DNA from: Thalassospira sp. MCCC 1A01148
Lineage (GTDB): Bacteria; Pseudomonadota; Alphaproteobacteria; Rhodospirillales; Thalassospiraceae
Reading direction: 5' to 3'
NCBI RefSeq assembly: GCF_001613795.1
Contig: NZ_LPVZ01000009.1
Coordinates: 1-52,121, forward strand
Length of the DNA stretch: 52,121 nt
The notes below the pieces were generated by a model. That model did no database searches. It was not told the DNA's origin and saw only the letters and a program-made list of their open reading frames with translations. Position numbers and translations under genes: made by a program. Of the stretch, positions 34,780-43,097 are shown one piece after another. Within the stretch, counting starts at the first letter, position 1, and each line of letters begins with the position of its first letter.

Positions 34780-35286
34780 TTAACCGGCTTGCTTGATGGA
34801 CGATGTAAAATCAAGCAGCCGTGTTACATCAAGAATTACCAGAAGCTTCTTGTCCAGACGGAAAATGCCGTCTGAAAACTCGCGCCAACGCGGATCGAGC
34901 GTTGCCGGGTTCTGCTCGAACGCCTTTTTCGGAACGCTCAGAACTTCTCCCACCTGATCAACCATCAGGCTGTAAAGCTCGCCACCCTCATCGACAACGA
35001 TGCTCATACCCGGCTCGTCATCTTCCTTGTCGCGCAGACCAAGGCGTTTGCGGACATCAATCGCTGTCACAATACGCCCGCGCAGGTTCAGGGAACCTGC
35101 TACTTCTGGCGGGGACAACGGGATACGGGTGATGCGTTGCGGCCCCAGAACATCCTGAACCGTCAGGACCGGGATACCGAAAAGCTGCTTGCCAATATTC
35201 GCGGTCACGAAATCCTGGCTGTCACCACCAAGTTCAAGGGCTCCGCCTTTTTCCTGGCTCGGGACGAGTGCGTTTTTATCGCTCAT
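34780..35286 (-). CDS. cheW: Chemotaxis coupling protein CheW
   Basis: 168 residues. CheW links receptors to CheA. One CheW domain (about 25-160) is seen, with KQLFGIPVLTVQDVLGPQRITRIPLSPPEVAGSLNLRGRIVTAIDVRKRLGL split across its first half and LMVDQVGEVLSVPKKAFEQNP in its second. The first 20 residues are a variable extension. GGGAGA lies nine bases before the ATG. It follows cheA after 17 bases. Confidence 0.95.
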   Translation of the reverse strand: MSDKNALVPSQEKGGALELGGDSQDFVTANIGKQLFGIPVLTVQDVLGPQRITRIPLSPPEVAGSLNLRGRIVTAIDVRKRLGLRDKEDDEPGMSIVVDEGGELYSLMVDQVGEVLSVPKKAFEQNPATLDPRWREFSDGIFRLDKKLLVILDVTRLLDFTSSIKQAG

Positions 35287-35303
35287 AGGACTTTATCTCC
35301 CGC

Positions 35304-38012
35304 TTACATGCTGCTCAGTGTCTGGATCAGGGTCGAGACAAGCGCATCGCGATCAAATTTGGCCACATAGTCGCTGAAACCGACCTGACGACCGCGTTCG
35401 AAATCTTCCTCGCTGGTGTGCGAAGACAGGGCAATAATCGGAATGTCGCCCCATTCTGCATCATCCTGCAACGCCTCGGCGAATTCGAAGCCGTTCATGC
35501 CCGGCATTTCGATGTCGCTGATGATCGCGTCGAACTGATTGCCACGGTTCTTGAGTTCCATGGCCTGTTCGGCGGTTTCAACGGCCGTGACATTGAAGCC
35601 GGCAACTGACAGCATCGGCGTCAGCAGGTTGCGGAAGAACGGGCTGTCATCAATCAACAGAACACGTTTTTTCTCGCCACCGCTATCCTCGGTGCCGAAC
35701 CAGTCACTGAAGGCCAGCTCAAGATAGTAACCGGCATCAATAAGGTCGGTTGCCTTGCCGTCAATCACGGCAGAGCCAACCAGACCATCCTGATCCGCAG
35801 TCAATTCAACATTCAGGACATCGTCGACGATATCTACGATCTCGTCCACAACCAGACCCATGGTGCGTTCACGATCCTGGAACACAAGTGTCGGTTGACG
35901 GCCTTCTGACTTCATCTGGTAGTTACCATCGATAAAGACAAGAGGCATCAGCTTGCCGCGGTACTGGACCAGCGGACGGCCGTTTGAATGCTCGATATTC
36001 TCGACATCGATCTCTTCAAGGCGGGCAACCAGTGCCAGCGGAACCGCGCGCACTTCATTACCACCGGCACGGAAGACCAGCATAGAGGTGGTTTCGCGAT
36101 CCGATGCATCCTGCTTGGCCTTGCCTTCGACACCCTGCGAACCACCAACGGTGATTTCGCCGGTGCGGGTTGCAATGCCGTTCGGATCAAGGATCATGAT
36201 CACGCTACCATCGCCAAGGATCGTATTACCGGAGAACAGCGACAGATCGCGCAGGATCGGCGCCACCGGTTTGACAACGATTTCCTCGGTATCGAACACG
36301 CGGTCGACAATGATACCAAACGAATAGGTCCCGACCTGTGCGACAACGATGAAGGCTTCTTCATCCAACGAATCATCGGTGGCATCGCTGGTATCAAGAC
36401 CAAGAATACGCTTCAGCGTCACCAACGGCAGCAAACGGTTACGCAGGCGCAGGACCGGCGTGTCATGAATGCGTTCGATGGAATGCTCGGAATTGTTGGA
36501 CGCGCGGACAAGTTCCAGAACGCTGATCTGCGGAATGGCAAACCGTTCGCCACCACTTTCAACGATCAGCGCCGAAACAATCGCCAGCGTCAGCGGGATC
36601 TTGATGATAAAGGTCGAGCCACGGCCTTCGACCGATTTCAGTTCGACCGTACCGCCGATTTTTTCGATGTTGGTACGCACAACGTCCATACCCACACCAC
36701 GACCAGAAACCGAGGTCACTTTTTCCGCGGTCGAGAAACCGGCTTTGAAAATGAACTGCTGGATCTGCTGATCAGCCATCCCTTCAAGTTCGCTTTCGGT
36801 GGTCAGGCCGTTGGAAATTGCCTTCGCCTTGATGCGCTCAAGGTTCAGACCACGACCGTCATCGGAAATCTCGATGATGATGTGACCGCCTTCGTGATAC
36901 GCATTCAGGGTAACCGTACCGGTTTCCGGCTTGCCGGCCTCGCGGCGGCCCGGAATATCTTCCAGACCATGGTCGGCAGAGTTACGCACCATATGCGTCA
37001 ACGGATCCTTGATCAGTTCAAGAACCTGACGATCAAGTTCGGTATCGGCACCGATCATCTGCAGATCGATCTTCTTGTTCATTTCAAGGGCAAGGTCGCG
37101 AACAATACGCGGCAGCTTCGCCCAAGCGTTGCCGATCGGCTGCATACGGGTCTTCATCACACCTTCCTGAAGGTCGGTGGTGATGTGCGACAGGCGCTGC
37201 AGCGGCACGGTGAATTCACTGTCATCCTTGCCGCGAACCATCTGCAAAAGCTGGTTACGGGTCAGGACAAGCTCGGAAACCAGGGTCATAAGGTTTTCAA
37301 GCAGCTCGACATTCACACGAATGGTCTGGGCTGCAACCGAGCTTTCCTTGGTCTCGCCACGCGGGGCTTCGGCCTTGGCCTTTTCGGCAGGCTTTTTGGC
37401 GGGCGCAACTTCCTGGGATTTGGCGGCTGCAGGCGGTGCTGTCGGCTTTGCCGGGGCTTCCGGTTCCGGTTCAGCAGCAGCAGCCGGTTCGTCAGGGATT
37501 TCGAAGTCCGGATCGTATTCTGCGGCGTCAAAGGCAGCCTGCAGCTTTTCGTCGTCCGTCATTTCGACTTCTTCAGCGGCCGCTTCCTCTGCGGCCGGGG
37601 CGGCGTCTGCGGCAGGCGCAGCACCCGGAATTTCACCGGTATCTGCAAAGTGGTTCAAACGTGCGATCAGTTCGGCGTCATTGCCATCGGGCTCGGCTTC
37701 GTTCTGCTCAAGCTCGCCCAGCAGATACTTAATCGTGTCAATCGACTCAAGGACGAGCGTCACGGCATCTGCGGTAACGACCAGTTCGCCGTCGCGGATT
37801 TTGCCGAGCACGTTCTCGCCAGCATGGGCAACAGCTTCAAGGCGCGGCAAACCAAGGAAGCCGCATGTGCCTTTAATGGTGTGAACCAAACGGAAAATAT
37901 TGGACAAGATGTCCGGATCATTCGGGTTCTGTTCCAGCTTCACCAGCTCAACGTCAAGCGTCGAGAGGCTTTCCGAAGTCTCGGTCAGAAATTCACTTAA
38001 AAGATCGTCCAT
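35304..38012 (-). CDS. cheA: Hybrid chemotaxis histidine kinase CheA with C-terminal receiver
   Basis: 902 residues from the ATG at 38012, which has GGAGGGGG three bases upstream. The HPt domain carries the phospho-accepting H44 (LVHTIKGTCGFLGL). An acidic Ala/Pro/Glu linker of about 120 residues contains no clear CheY-binding P2 domain. Dimerisation and kinase regions follow, with N-box LTHMVRNSADHGLE and G boxes (IEISDDGRGLN, VSGRGVGMDVV). Two CheW-like regions come next (about 500-640 and 655-775). A receiver domain ends the protein (about 785-900, VLLIDDSPFFR, phospho-Asp in AIISDIEMPGMNG). Alphaproteobacterial CheA-receiver hybrids are known. Confidence 0.95.
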   Translation of the reverse strand: MDDLLSEFLTETSESLSTLDVELVKLEQNPNDPDILSNIFRLVHTIKGTCGFLGLPRLEAVAHAGENVLGKIRDGELVVTADAVTLVLESIDTIKYLLGELEQNEAEPDGNDAELIARLNHFADTGEIPGAAPAADAAPAAEEAAAEEVEMTDDEKLQAAFDAAEYDPDFEIPDEPAAAAEPEPEAPAKPTAPPAAAKSQEVAPAKKPAEKAKAEAPRGETKESSVAAQTIRVNVELLENLMTLVSELVLTRNQLLQMVRGKDDSEFTVPLQRLSHITTDLQEGVMKTRMQPIGNAWAKLPRIVRDLALEMNKKIDLQMIGADTELDRQVLELIKDPLTHMVRNSADHGLEDIPGRREAGKPETGTVTLNAYHEGGHIIIEISDDGRGLNLERIKAKAISNGLTTESELEGMADQQIQQFIFKAGFSTAEKVTSVSGRGVGMDVVRTNIEKIGGTVELKSVEGRGSTFIIKIPLTLAIVSALIVESGGERFAIPQISVLELVRASNNSEHSIERIHDTPVLRLRNRLLPLVTLKRILGLDTSDATDDSLDEEAFIVVAQVGTYSFGIIVDRVFDTEEIVVKPVAPILRDLSLFSGNTILGDGSVIMILDPNGIATRTGEITVGGSQGVEGKAKQDASDRETTSMLVFRAGGNEVRAVPLALVARLEEIDVENIEHSNGRPLVQYRGKLMPLVFIDGNYQMKSEGRQPTLVFQDRERTMGLVVDEIVDIVDDVLNVELTADQDGLVGSAVIDGKATDLIDAGYYLELAFSDWFGTEDSGGEKKRVLLIDDSPFFRNLLTPMLSVAGFNVTAVETAEQAMELKNRGNQFDAIISDIEMPGMNGFEFAEALQDDAEWGDIPIIALSSHTSEEDFERGRQVGFSDYVAKFDRDALVSTLIQTLSSM

Positions 38013-38086
38013 ATACCCCCTCCAAATCTCCAACAATCAGGTGCTTGCCGGAACTGGAACTCCCATTAATACGCAAACAGACAGAA

Positions 38087-38112
38087 ACGTAATATACATC
38101 GGTATGTTACGT
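38087..38112. promoter_or_regulatory. Long dyad upstream of cheA (candidate operator)
   Basis: 11-base arms ACGTAATATAC and GTATGTTACGT (one G-T pair, otherwise perfect) with a 4-base ATCG spacer. It lies 75-100 bases before the cheA start and downstream of the chpT stop. There is no T run on either side, so a protein-binding site is more likely than a terminator. Confidence 0.6.
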
Positions 38113-38154
38113 AGAAGCTATTACACGCCATTACCAGACCTGCAGGTCAATTTT

Positions 38155-38760
38155 TTATCCATAGATCAATGCAATATTTCCGTCCTGTTGCAAGACCGAA
38201 AGCACTCCACCCCCAAGTTTCGCCAGTTTCCGCAAGAAAAATGCCTGAACATTGCGCGGATCAAGTGCATCTGCAGTGACTTCCTTTTCCAGTACGTTCA
38301 TGATTTCAGGGCGCAAAGCGGCGCGCTTCCCCTCACCCAGAACTGTGACTTTACCGGAGTCGCGCGTAACCGACAGGGTTCCGCCGAACGGCAAAGCTTC
38401 GCGGGCGAGCATAACCATATTCAATACGATTCGCCCATGCGCTGGATCAATTGGAAGATCGGGCCAGTCCAGAGTTACTTTGCCCTCGGCCGCATAAGTC
38501 TGGCATGCCGCCTCGCGCATCGCCTTGGTATCGGCGCTGCTGCCTGCACGTCCGAATGCCAAACGGAAAAGCTGCAGGCGGCGTGCCGCCTCCAGACCGC
38601 TTTTTCGCATCAGAGCAAGCGCCTCGTCATCACCAACACCGTCTTCACCCATCAGTTCGGCTCCGGCATTGACCGCCCCGACAGGGCCGACAAGGTCGTG
38701 ACAGATCCGCGAACTGATCAATTCGATCAGGGTCAGTTCAAGGGTGGCGTCCTCTACCAT
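38155..38760 (-). CDS. chpT: Histidine phosphotransferase ChpT
   Basis: 201 residues from the ATG at 38760, with GGAGAG eight bases upstream; the frame extends to 38895 but those residues look non-coding. ChpT passes phosphate from the hybrid kinase CckA to CtrA (and CpdR). H21 in SSRICHDLVGPVGAVNAGAEL is the phosphorylated histidine of the DHp-like helix. The C-terminal half is a degenerate ATPase-like fold (LNMVMLAREALPFGGTLSV). It lies 142 bases upstream of cheA on the same strand, so it may lead the chemotaxis operon. CckA is not in the window. Confidence 0.88.
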   Translation of the reverse strand: MVEDATLELTLIELISSRICHDLVGPVGAVNAGAELMGEDGVGDDEALALMRKSGLEAARRLQLFRLAFGRAGSSADTKAMREAACQTYAAEGKVTLDWPDLPIDPAHGRIVLNMVMLAREALPFGGTLSVTRDSGKVTVLGEGKRAALRPEIMNVLEKEVTADALDPRNVQAFFLRKLAKLGGGVLSVLQQDGNIALIYG

Positions 38761-39081
38761 AGCGCGGGCTCTCCAAGGTATTTGCAAATCTCGACGGCAC
38801 CATGTTCCCAAAACACAATACCCAGTCCGAAAGGGTCGCCGTTGACCGACACGATCACGCTGATGGCAGGTCGACGCATCCATCCCGAACGGCACAAGAT
38901 TGCCCCTGATATATTAAGAGCTTATTTAGCACGCTTTAAAATCAGGCTTTTGCGACCCGGCAAATTTTACCCACACGGCACAACGCTGCACGGAATCCGA
39001 CCGCCCAGTGGCAGCGGCAAATTGTGCATTTGCCACAAACGACCTATATTGCAGAGAGCAACACAGGATATAGAGCAACCA
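38761..39081. promoter_or_regulatory. Divergent control region between chpT and the DUF3553 gene
   Basis: 321 bases without a supported gene. Near the + strand gene is a perfect inverted repeat GGCAAAT / ATTTGCC with a 5-base loop (39016-39034). A possible promoter overlaps it: TTGTGC (39022-39027), 17 bases, TATATT (39045-39050). The -35 match is poor, so the repeat is the better-supported element. Confidence 0.45.
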
Positions 39082-39267
39082 ATGGACTTCTTGCTGACGC
39101 CCGGTGCCATCGTGCGCCATCCCAACCAACCCGACTGGGGTTTGGGCCGCATTCAGGCCGTAGACGGGGATAGAATCGCGGTCAATTTCGAAGAAGCTGG
39201 CCGGCAAATCATCCGCCCGAGACATGTCGTGCTCGAAATCGTCGAAGCCGCCGGGGGCTTTGAATAG
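39082..39267 (+). CDS. Stand-alone DUF3553 protein
   Basis: 61 residues. The whole protein is a DUF3553 domain: LLTPGAIVRHPNQPDWGLGRIQAVDGDRIAVNFEEAGRQII. This domain occurs at the end of UvrD-type helicases and resembles CarD/TRCF-type Tudor-like folds that bind RNA polymerase or other proteins. In alphaproteobacteria short free copies occur. The start was chosen because residues 2-40 fit the domain exactly and the upstream frame is non-coding (antisense to chpT). The ribosome site is weak. Confidence 0.8.
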   Translation: MDFLLTPGAIVRHPNQPDWGLGRIQAVDGDRIAVNFEEAGRQIIRPRHVVLEIVEAAGGFE

Positions 39268-39331
39268 GTTAGGCATGCAGGCCGCACCCTGAATGGCAGT
39301 GCTTGGCACAAGGATTGCTCGAATTGATTTG

Positions 39332-39368
39332 TTAACCAAAGAAGATGGACTCTATCGGAACGCGATAG
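39332..39368 (+). promoter_or_regulatory. Candidate CtrA half-site, CcrM site and dyad before the 39414 gene
   Basis: TTAACC (39332-39337), GACTC (39348-39352) and the inverted repeat CTATCG-GAACG-CGATAG (39352-39368) fall within 37 bases. They lie 46-82 bases before the start of the next gene. Each motif is short, so chance is possible. Confidence 0.35.
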
Positions 39369-39413
39369 ATGAACCTGATGCGAGCACAACAGTCTTAGAA
39401 GGTCTGGAAACCG

Positions 39414-40226
39414 ATGATTGCAGCCAACAAACCACCCCGTGACAGCTTCAAGCAGCGCCACCATGTCGCGGCGTTTACGGTGCTGGAACAATTTGCCCAA
39501 GGGCTTGTACACCAAGCCCGCAACAATGGCGGTTCGATCACAGAGGATCAGATCATCAAGGCGATTGACAGCCTGCGCGACAAGGAAGATCTGTTTGATA
39601 CCGCCTGGGCCGTACTGGAAGCCGATATTGAACTGATCAAGGCCCGCGAACATGCTGCTGTCCGCCACGATCCGTTCGGGCGCTTGATGGTATCGCGGTT
39701 TGATCACCTTCTTGAAGGCAATGAAGCGGGCGATACGGAACATGGCGCGCTATCACGCACCATCCTGCAGCCCTTCTTCAAGGTGATTCGCATGATGGTC
39801 GGCATGGATATGCTTCAGGAAATCGACCGCGAAATTCACGAAATCATCGAAGCCCACGCCGATGAAGACGATGAATTGCGCAATCCTGCCGAATACTGGG
39901 ATCACCTTGCCAAGGCCCCGGAAGTCAGATCGCGGATCAATCTGGTATTTGCCCGCATGGCGCTTCATTTCAGCAACTATGAACACCGTAAAAAATGGCT
40001 GATCCAGTTGGTCAATGACAACATGACCGTGGGCGATCAACGTTGGGAATTCACCGAAACGCATTGCATTCGCCTGCTTGATGCACTGTTTGCAGACGTG
40101 CGGAAAACACTTGCAGTGCCCGAACATTCCGCAGAACTGGTCGCCAGGTTGGGCAGCGAAAATGTCACGACCTTGCGCCACGTCGTCAAATGCATTGACG
40201 CCGATGTTGCACGGCTTCCGGCCTGA
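39414..40226 (+). CDS. Conserved-looking protein of unknown function
   Basis: 270 residues, not recognised. The composition is that of a soluble, mainly helical protein with no signal peptide or membrane segment. Features include FKQRHHVAAFTVLEQFAQGLVHQA, an acidic EIHEIIEAHADEDDELRNPAEYWDHLAK and NYEHRKKWLIQLVNDNMTVGDQRWEFTETHC. Codon use looks like that of its neighbours and a GGAAACCG site precedes the ATG, so it is probably a real gene. It stands alone between DUF3553 and moaA. Motifs upstream hint at cell-cycle control. Confidence 0.75.
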   Translation: MIAANKPPRDSFKQRHHVAAFTVLEQFAQGLVHQARNNGGSITEDQIIKAIDSLRDKEDLFDTAWAVLEADIELIKAREHAAVRHDPFGRLMVSRFDHLLEGNEAGDTEHGALSRTILQPFFKVIRMMVGMDMLQEIDREIHEIIEAHADEDDELRNPAEYWDHLAKAPEVRSRINLVFARMALHFSNYEHRKKWLIQLVNDNMTVGDQRWEFTETHCIRLLDALFADVRKTLAVPEHSAELVARLGSENVTTLRHVVKCIDADVARLPA

Positions 40227-40285
40227 AAACGTCGCACTTTGACCGACATCAAGGCAGTTCAACGGAAACCGGGGCTATTTTGACA

Positions 40286-40377
40286 CCGATCACCTGACAG
40301 AAAGGTGATCGGGCAAGTCCGAAACAGACTGGTCAGACCCCGGACTTCTGTGCGACAGTTCGCGCAGAACAGATGCA
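40286..40377 (+). promoter_or_regulatory. Structured leader of moaA (candidate riboswitch)
   Basis: Three successive hairpins can form: CCGATCACCT / AGGTGATCGG (40286-40312, perfect 10 bp), AAGTCCG / CGGACTT (40315-40347, perfect 7 bp) and CTGTGCG / CGCGCAG (40348-40367, 7 bp with one G-T pair). The first has no T run, so it is not a plain terminator. moaA leaders in several bacteria carry the Moco RNA motif; I cannot confirm that its core bases are present. Confidence 0.45.
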
Positions 40378-40419
40378 AACATTTCTGTAATACCAAGGAC
40401 ACTGTCCCAAGGCACCGCC

Positions 40420-41418
40420 ATGACCAAGCCACTGATCGATAAATATGGCAGACATGTCTCTTACCTGCGCGTTTCGGTAACCGATCGCTGCGATTTCCGC
40501 TGCACCTATTGTATGGCGGAAAACATGACATTCCTGCCAAAATCCGATGTTCTTTCGCTGGAAGAACTCGATCAGCTTTGCACGGCTTTCATTACGCGCG
40601 GCGTGCGCAAATTGCGCCTGACAGGTGGCGAGCCGCTGGTGCGCCGGGGCATCATGGATCTGATTGCCAATCTGTCGCGCCATCTTAAAACCGGCGCGCT
40701 TGATGAACTGACCATGACCACCAATGGCAGCCAGTTGACCACCTATGCCGATGATCTGGCCCGCCTTGGTGTCAAACGTCTGAACATCTCGCTTGATAGT
40801 CTGGATTCCCAGAAATTCACCGAAATCACCCGGCGTGGCCGCCTTGAACAGGTGCTGGCCGGGCTTGAGGCCGCCAAACAGGCCGGTATTTCGATCAAGA
40901 TCAACACCGTCGCGCTTCGCAATTTCAACGAAGACGAAATGTCACGCCTTGTCGCCTGGTGCGGCAAGGAGGGCTTTGATCTTTGCCTGATCGAAACCAT
41001 GCCGCTTGGCGACATTGACGGCGACCGGACCGACCAATACCTGCCGCTGACTGCCGTGCGTGAACGATTGGAGCAGGAATACACCCTGATCCCGTCCGAA
41101 TATGTCACTCCGGGACCGGCCCGCTATACCACCGTGGCCGAAACCGGCGGGCGGCTCGGCTTTATCACGCCGCTGACCCATAATTTCTGCGAAGGCTGCA
41201 ACCGCGTACGCGTGACCTGCACCGGCACGCTTTACATGTGCCTTGGTCAGGAAGACCACGTTGATCTGCGCACCGCCCTTCGGACCGGCGACCCGCGTGC
41301 GCTTGATCAGATGCTCGATGCCGCCATGGACCTCAAACCCAAGGGCCATGATTTCGTGATTGACCGCAAAGGCCAGAAACCGGCTGTCGGTCGCCATATG
41401 AGTATGACCGGGGGCTAA
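40420..41418 (+). CDS. moaA: GTP 3',8-cyclase MoaA
   Basis: 332 residues. This radical SAM enzyme converts GTP to (8S)-3',8-cyclo-7,8-dihydroguanosine 5'-triphosphate, the first step of molybdenum cofactor synthesis. The N-terminal cluster is C24, C28, C31 ([10 protein letters not shown]). SAM-binding GGEP follows in [13 protein letters not shown]. The second cluster is [19 protein letters not shown] near residue 255-275. The protein ends in Gly-Gly, needed for activity in characterised MoaA. Other moa genes are not in the window. Its stop overlaps the convergent DUF123 gene by 4 bases. Confidence 0.96.
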   Translation: MTKPLIDKYGRHVSYLRVSVTDRCDFRCTYCMAENMTFLPKSDVLSLEELDQLCTAFITRGVRKLRLTGGEPLVRRGIMDLIANLSRHLKTGALDELTMTTNGSQLTTYADDLARLGVKRLNISLDSLDSQKFTEITRRGRLEQVLAGLEAAKQAGISIKINTVALRNFNEDEMSRLVAWCGKEGFDLCLIETMPLGDIDGDRTDQYLPLTAVRERLEQEYTLIPSEYVTPGPARYTTVAETGGRLGFITPLTHNFCEGCNRVRVTCTGTLYMCLGQEDHVDLRTALRTGDPRALDQMLDAAMDLKPKGHDFVIDRKGQKPAVGRHMSMTGG

Positions 41419-41798
41419 ATAGCTGCTGCAAGCCTTGCCAAAATCGTCGTAACTTCCCCACCCGATGCGCGCATGAAATGCGACAAGCATTCGGTGCAAT
41501 CACTGCTGCCAAATCCGGGCACGGGAACCTGTGTATCTGGTGCCTGCAAAGCAGCCCTCAGTTCACACTCATCCCCGCCCGGCGCCGCCAGCACCGAAAC
41601 AACCCGCCCAACCCCGTTTGAGGTCAGCTCATCGACATGCCAGTGGGGTTTCTTGGTCGTCTTGCAGTGGCGTTTGACGCGCGCGGCGATACCACCGGGA
41701 CCATTGGCGGAGCCGCAATAAAGGTAGGTTCCTCTGGCAAGGGTGATCCCGTTGAACCGTTTGTTTTGAAGCGTCAGGTCATCTTCGAGTTCGATCAC
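41415..41798 (-). CDS. DUF123 (Uri/GIY-YIG-like) protein, start uncertain
   Basis: 127 residues from the GTG at 41798. The DUF123 signature is clear: [22 protein letters not shown], then [19 protein letters not shown] and [16 protein letters not shown]. The family resembles GIY-YIG nucleases, with no proven function. Upstream of the GTG the same frame still encodes family-like residues ([14 protein letters not shown]) back to a TAA at about 41858, but contains no ATG, GTG or TTG. An ATG with a good ribosome site (about 41848) is in another frame and stops after 17 codons. So the gene may have an unusual start codon or a frameshift. Confidence 0.7.
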   Translation of the reverse strand: MIELEDDLTLQNKRFNGITLARGTYLYCGSANGPGGIAARVKRHCKTTKKPHWHVDELTSNGVGRVVSVLAAPGGDECELRAALQAPDTQVPVPGFGSSDCTECLSHFMRASGGEVTTILARLAAAI

Positions 41799-41869
41799 CA
41801 GAACGTAAGCTCCGGCAACTTTTGGAAGCTGCCGGAGGGTTTGGTCATTGATCTCTTAGAAAAACGTGC

Positions 41870-42364
41870 TCACGCGTCCGATGAGTCTCGCAACAGAAGA
41901 TCAATCGAAAGGCCGGGGCCTGGCGTGCCATTGGTCAGCACCGGTTCGCAATGTTCATTGATCCGTGCGCCAATGCGTTGGCGAAAACCATGAAAGCGTT
42001 TTGATTCCACCACATCCACCGGTTCATCCAGATGCACCTCGACCCGGAACACACCGGGCGTCGGGGACGCCGTCACACTGCGGATCAGTCCGGTCACCGC
42101 ATGGCCCAGATAGGACCCGGCAAAGCGTTTACCAATGCCAAGATCAGATACATTGGTCGGGATATTGCGCCGGGCCATGGCAACGGCGGTGTTCCAGTCA
42201 CGATAGCCGTGACTTTGGGCCAGCAATTCAAGCGACCCGGCATGTGAGATGGACACATCACGTGCCGCCAAAGCCTTGCGCAGGCGCTTTGCCTGAGTCT
42301 TGAGCGCGTCGGTCGTTTCGGACTGATTATCGGCATGACCGATATCAAGCATATTGGAAGTCAT
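41870..42364 (-). CDS. Glyoxalase_8 domain protein
   Basis: 164 residues. The N-terminal part LKTQAKRLRKALAARDVSISHAGSLELLAQSHGYRDWNTAVAMA (split over about 21-65) matches the domain named Glyoxalase_8 or glyoxalase superfamily protein, whose function is not known. The C-terminal 90 residues (PVDVVESKRFHGFRQRI, ARINEHCEPVLTNGTPGPGLSIDLLL) are not recognised. It follows no obvious operon partner; the DUF123 gene lies 71 bases downstream on the same strand. Confidence 0.72.
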   Translation of the reverse strand: MTSNMLDIGHADNQSETTDALKTQAKRLRKALAARDVSISHAGSLELLAQSHGYRDWNTAVAMARRNIPTNVSDLGIGKRFAGSYLGHAVTGLIRSVTASPTPGVFRVEVHLDEPVDVVESKRFHGFRQRIGARINEHCEPVLTNGTPGPGLSIDLLLRDSSDA

Positions 42365-42677
42365 TTATCGTCTCCACGCAGGAGGCCGGGGGTCCGCATT
42401 GCCGGGCCGCATCCTGAACGGGAAACGGATCCGAAAAATTCATTCAACGCACTTTACCAAAGGCATAAGCCTTGCGGACGGCAGGTGTGCGCAACCAGAA
42501 CAATGCCTGTTAGCTCAATAACGGCCAAAACACAAGGCCCATGCGTCGTCTGTCATTACCGGATAACGGGCGTTTCACAAAAATTGACAGCCCCCTTAAC
42601 AACGACATATACCAGTGAAAACAAGTCATATCGGCGGTCCCGAATATTGCGCCGATCAACCATGAGGAAGATGCGCC
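42365..42677 (+). promoter_or_regulatory. Upstream region of bolA with sigma-70-like promoter
   Basis: 313 bases without a gene. TTGACA (42584-42589), an 18-base spacer and TATACC (42608-42613) form a plausible housekeeping promoter about 65 bases before the bolA start. GAGGAAG is the ribosome site. Nothing else stands out. Confidence 0.55.
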
Positions 42678-42911
42678 ATGGCCATGGAAGCCTATGAAAT
42701 CGAAAGCATGATCAAGGAAGCCCTGCCCGATGCACAGGTCCGCATCGAGGATTTGCGCGGTGATGGCGATCATTATGCGGCAATTGTCGTATCCGAACAG
42801 TTCCGCGGCAAAACCCGTGTCGTTCAGCACCAGATGGTCTATTCCGCGCTAAAAGGTAAAATGGGCGGCGATTTGCACGCGCTGGCTCTTCAAACCTCTG
42901 CGCCGGACTGA
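42678..42911 (+). CDS. BolA family protein
   Basis: 77 residues. BolA proteins bind an Fe-S cluster together with monothiol glutaredoxins and help in iron homeostasis and Fe-S delivery. The family motif is seen in IESMIKEALPDAQVRIEDLRGDGDHYAAIVVSEQFRGKTRVVQHQMVYSALKGKMGGDLHALAL, with the conserved His of GDHYAA and VQHQMVY. Two ATGs lie six bases apart; GAGGAAG favours the first. Its expected partner, a CGFS glutaredoxin, is at 44100, one gene away. Confidence 0.93.
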   Translation: MAMEAYEIESMIKEALPDAQVRIEDLRGDGDHYAAIVVSEQFRGKTRVVQHQMVYSALKGKMGGDLHALALQTSAPD

Positions 42912-42982
42912 TCACAGTCCCCCAAAAGGCATTGCGTCACCTCGCCACCACGAACCCGCCTTGCCAGACAAGACTTTTTCGA

Positions 42983-43003
42983 GGGCCGACTTAATTTCGG
43001 CCC
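42983..43003 (+). repeat. Stem-loop between bolA and rarD
   Basis: Perfect 7-bp arms GGGCCGA / TCGGCCC with a 7-base loop. There is no T run, so it is at best a weak terminator for bolA. Confidence 0.4.
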
Positions 43004-43097
43004 CGACTTGCTTTCAGATGATACTGAACTGGTCCAAGACGTAGCGGCCGGTCACAGCCCCATTAACTGACCATCGCTTTACGTTAGGTCCTGCCCC

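Noticed and set aside
35988..38000. 670-codon frame on the + strand opposite cheA
   Set aside because: It is antisense to the well-supported cheA gene; long antisense frames arise from codon bias. It has no ribosome site or recognised motif.
37900..39081. N-terminal 394 codons of a long + strand frame ending in the DUF3553 protein
   Set aside because: They are antisense to cheA and chpT and continue through the divergent region. Only the last 61 residues match a family, so the start was set at 39082.
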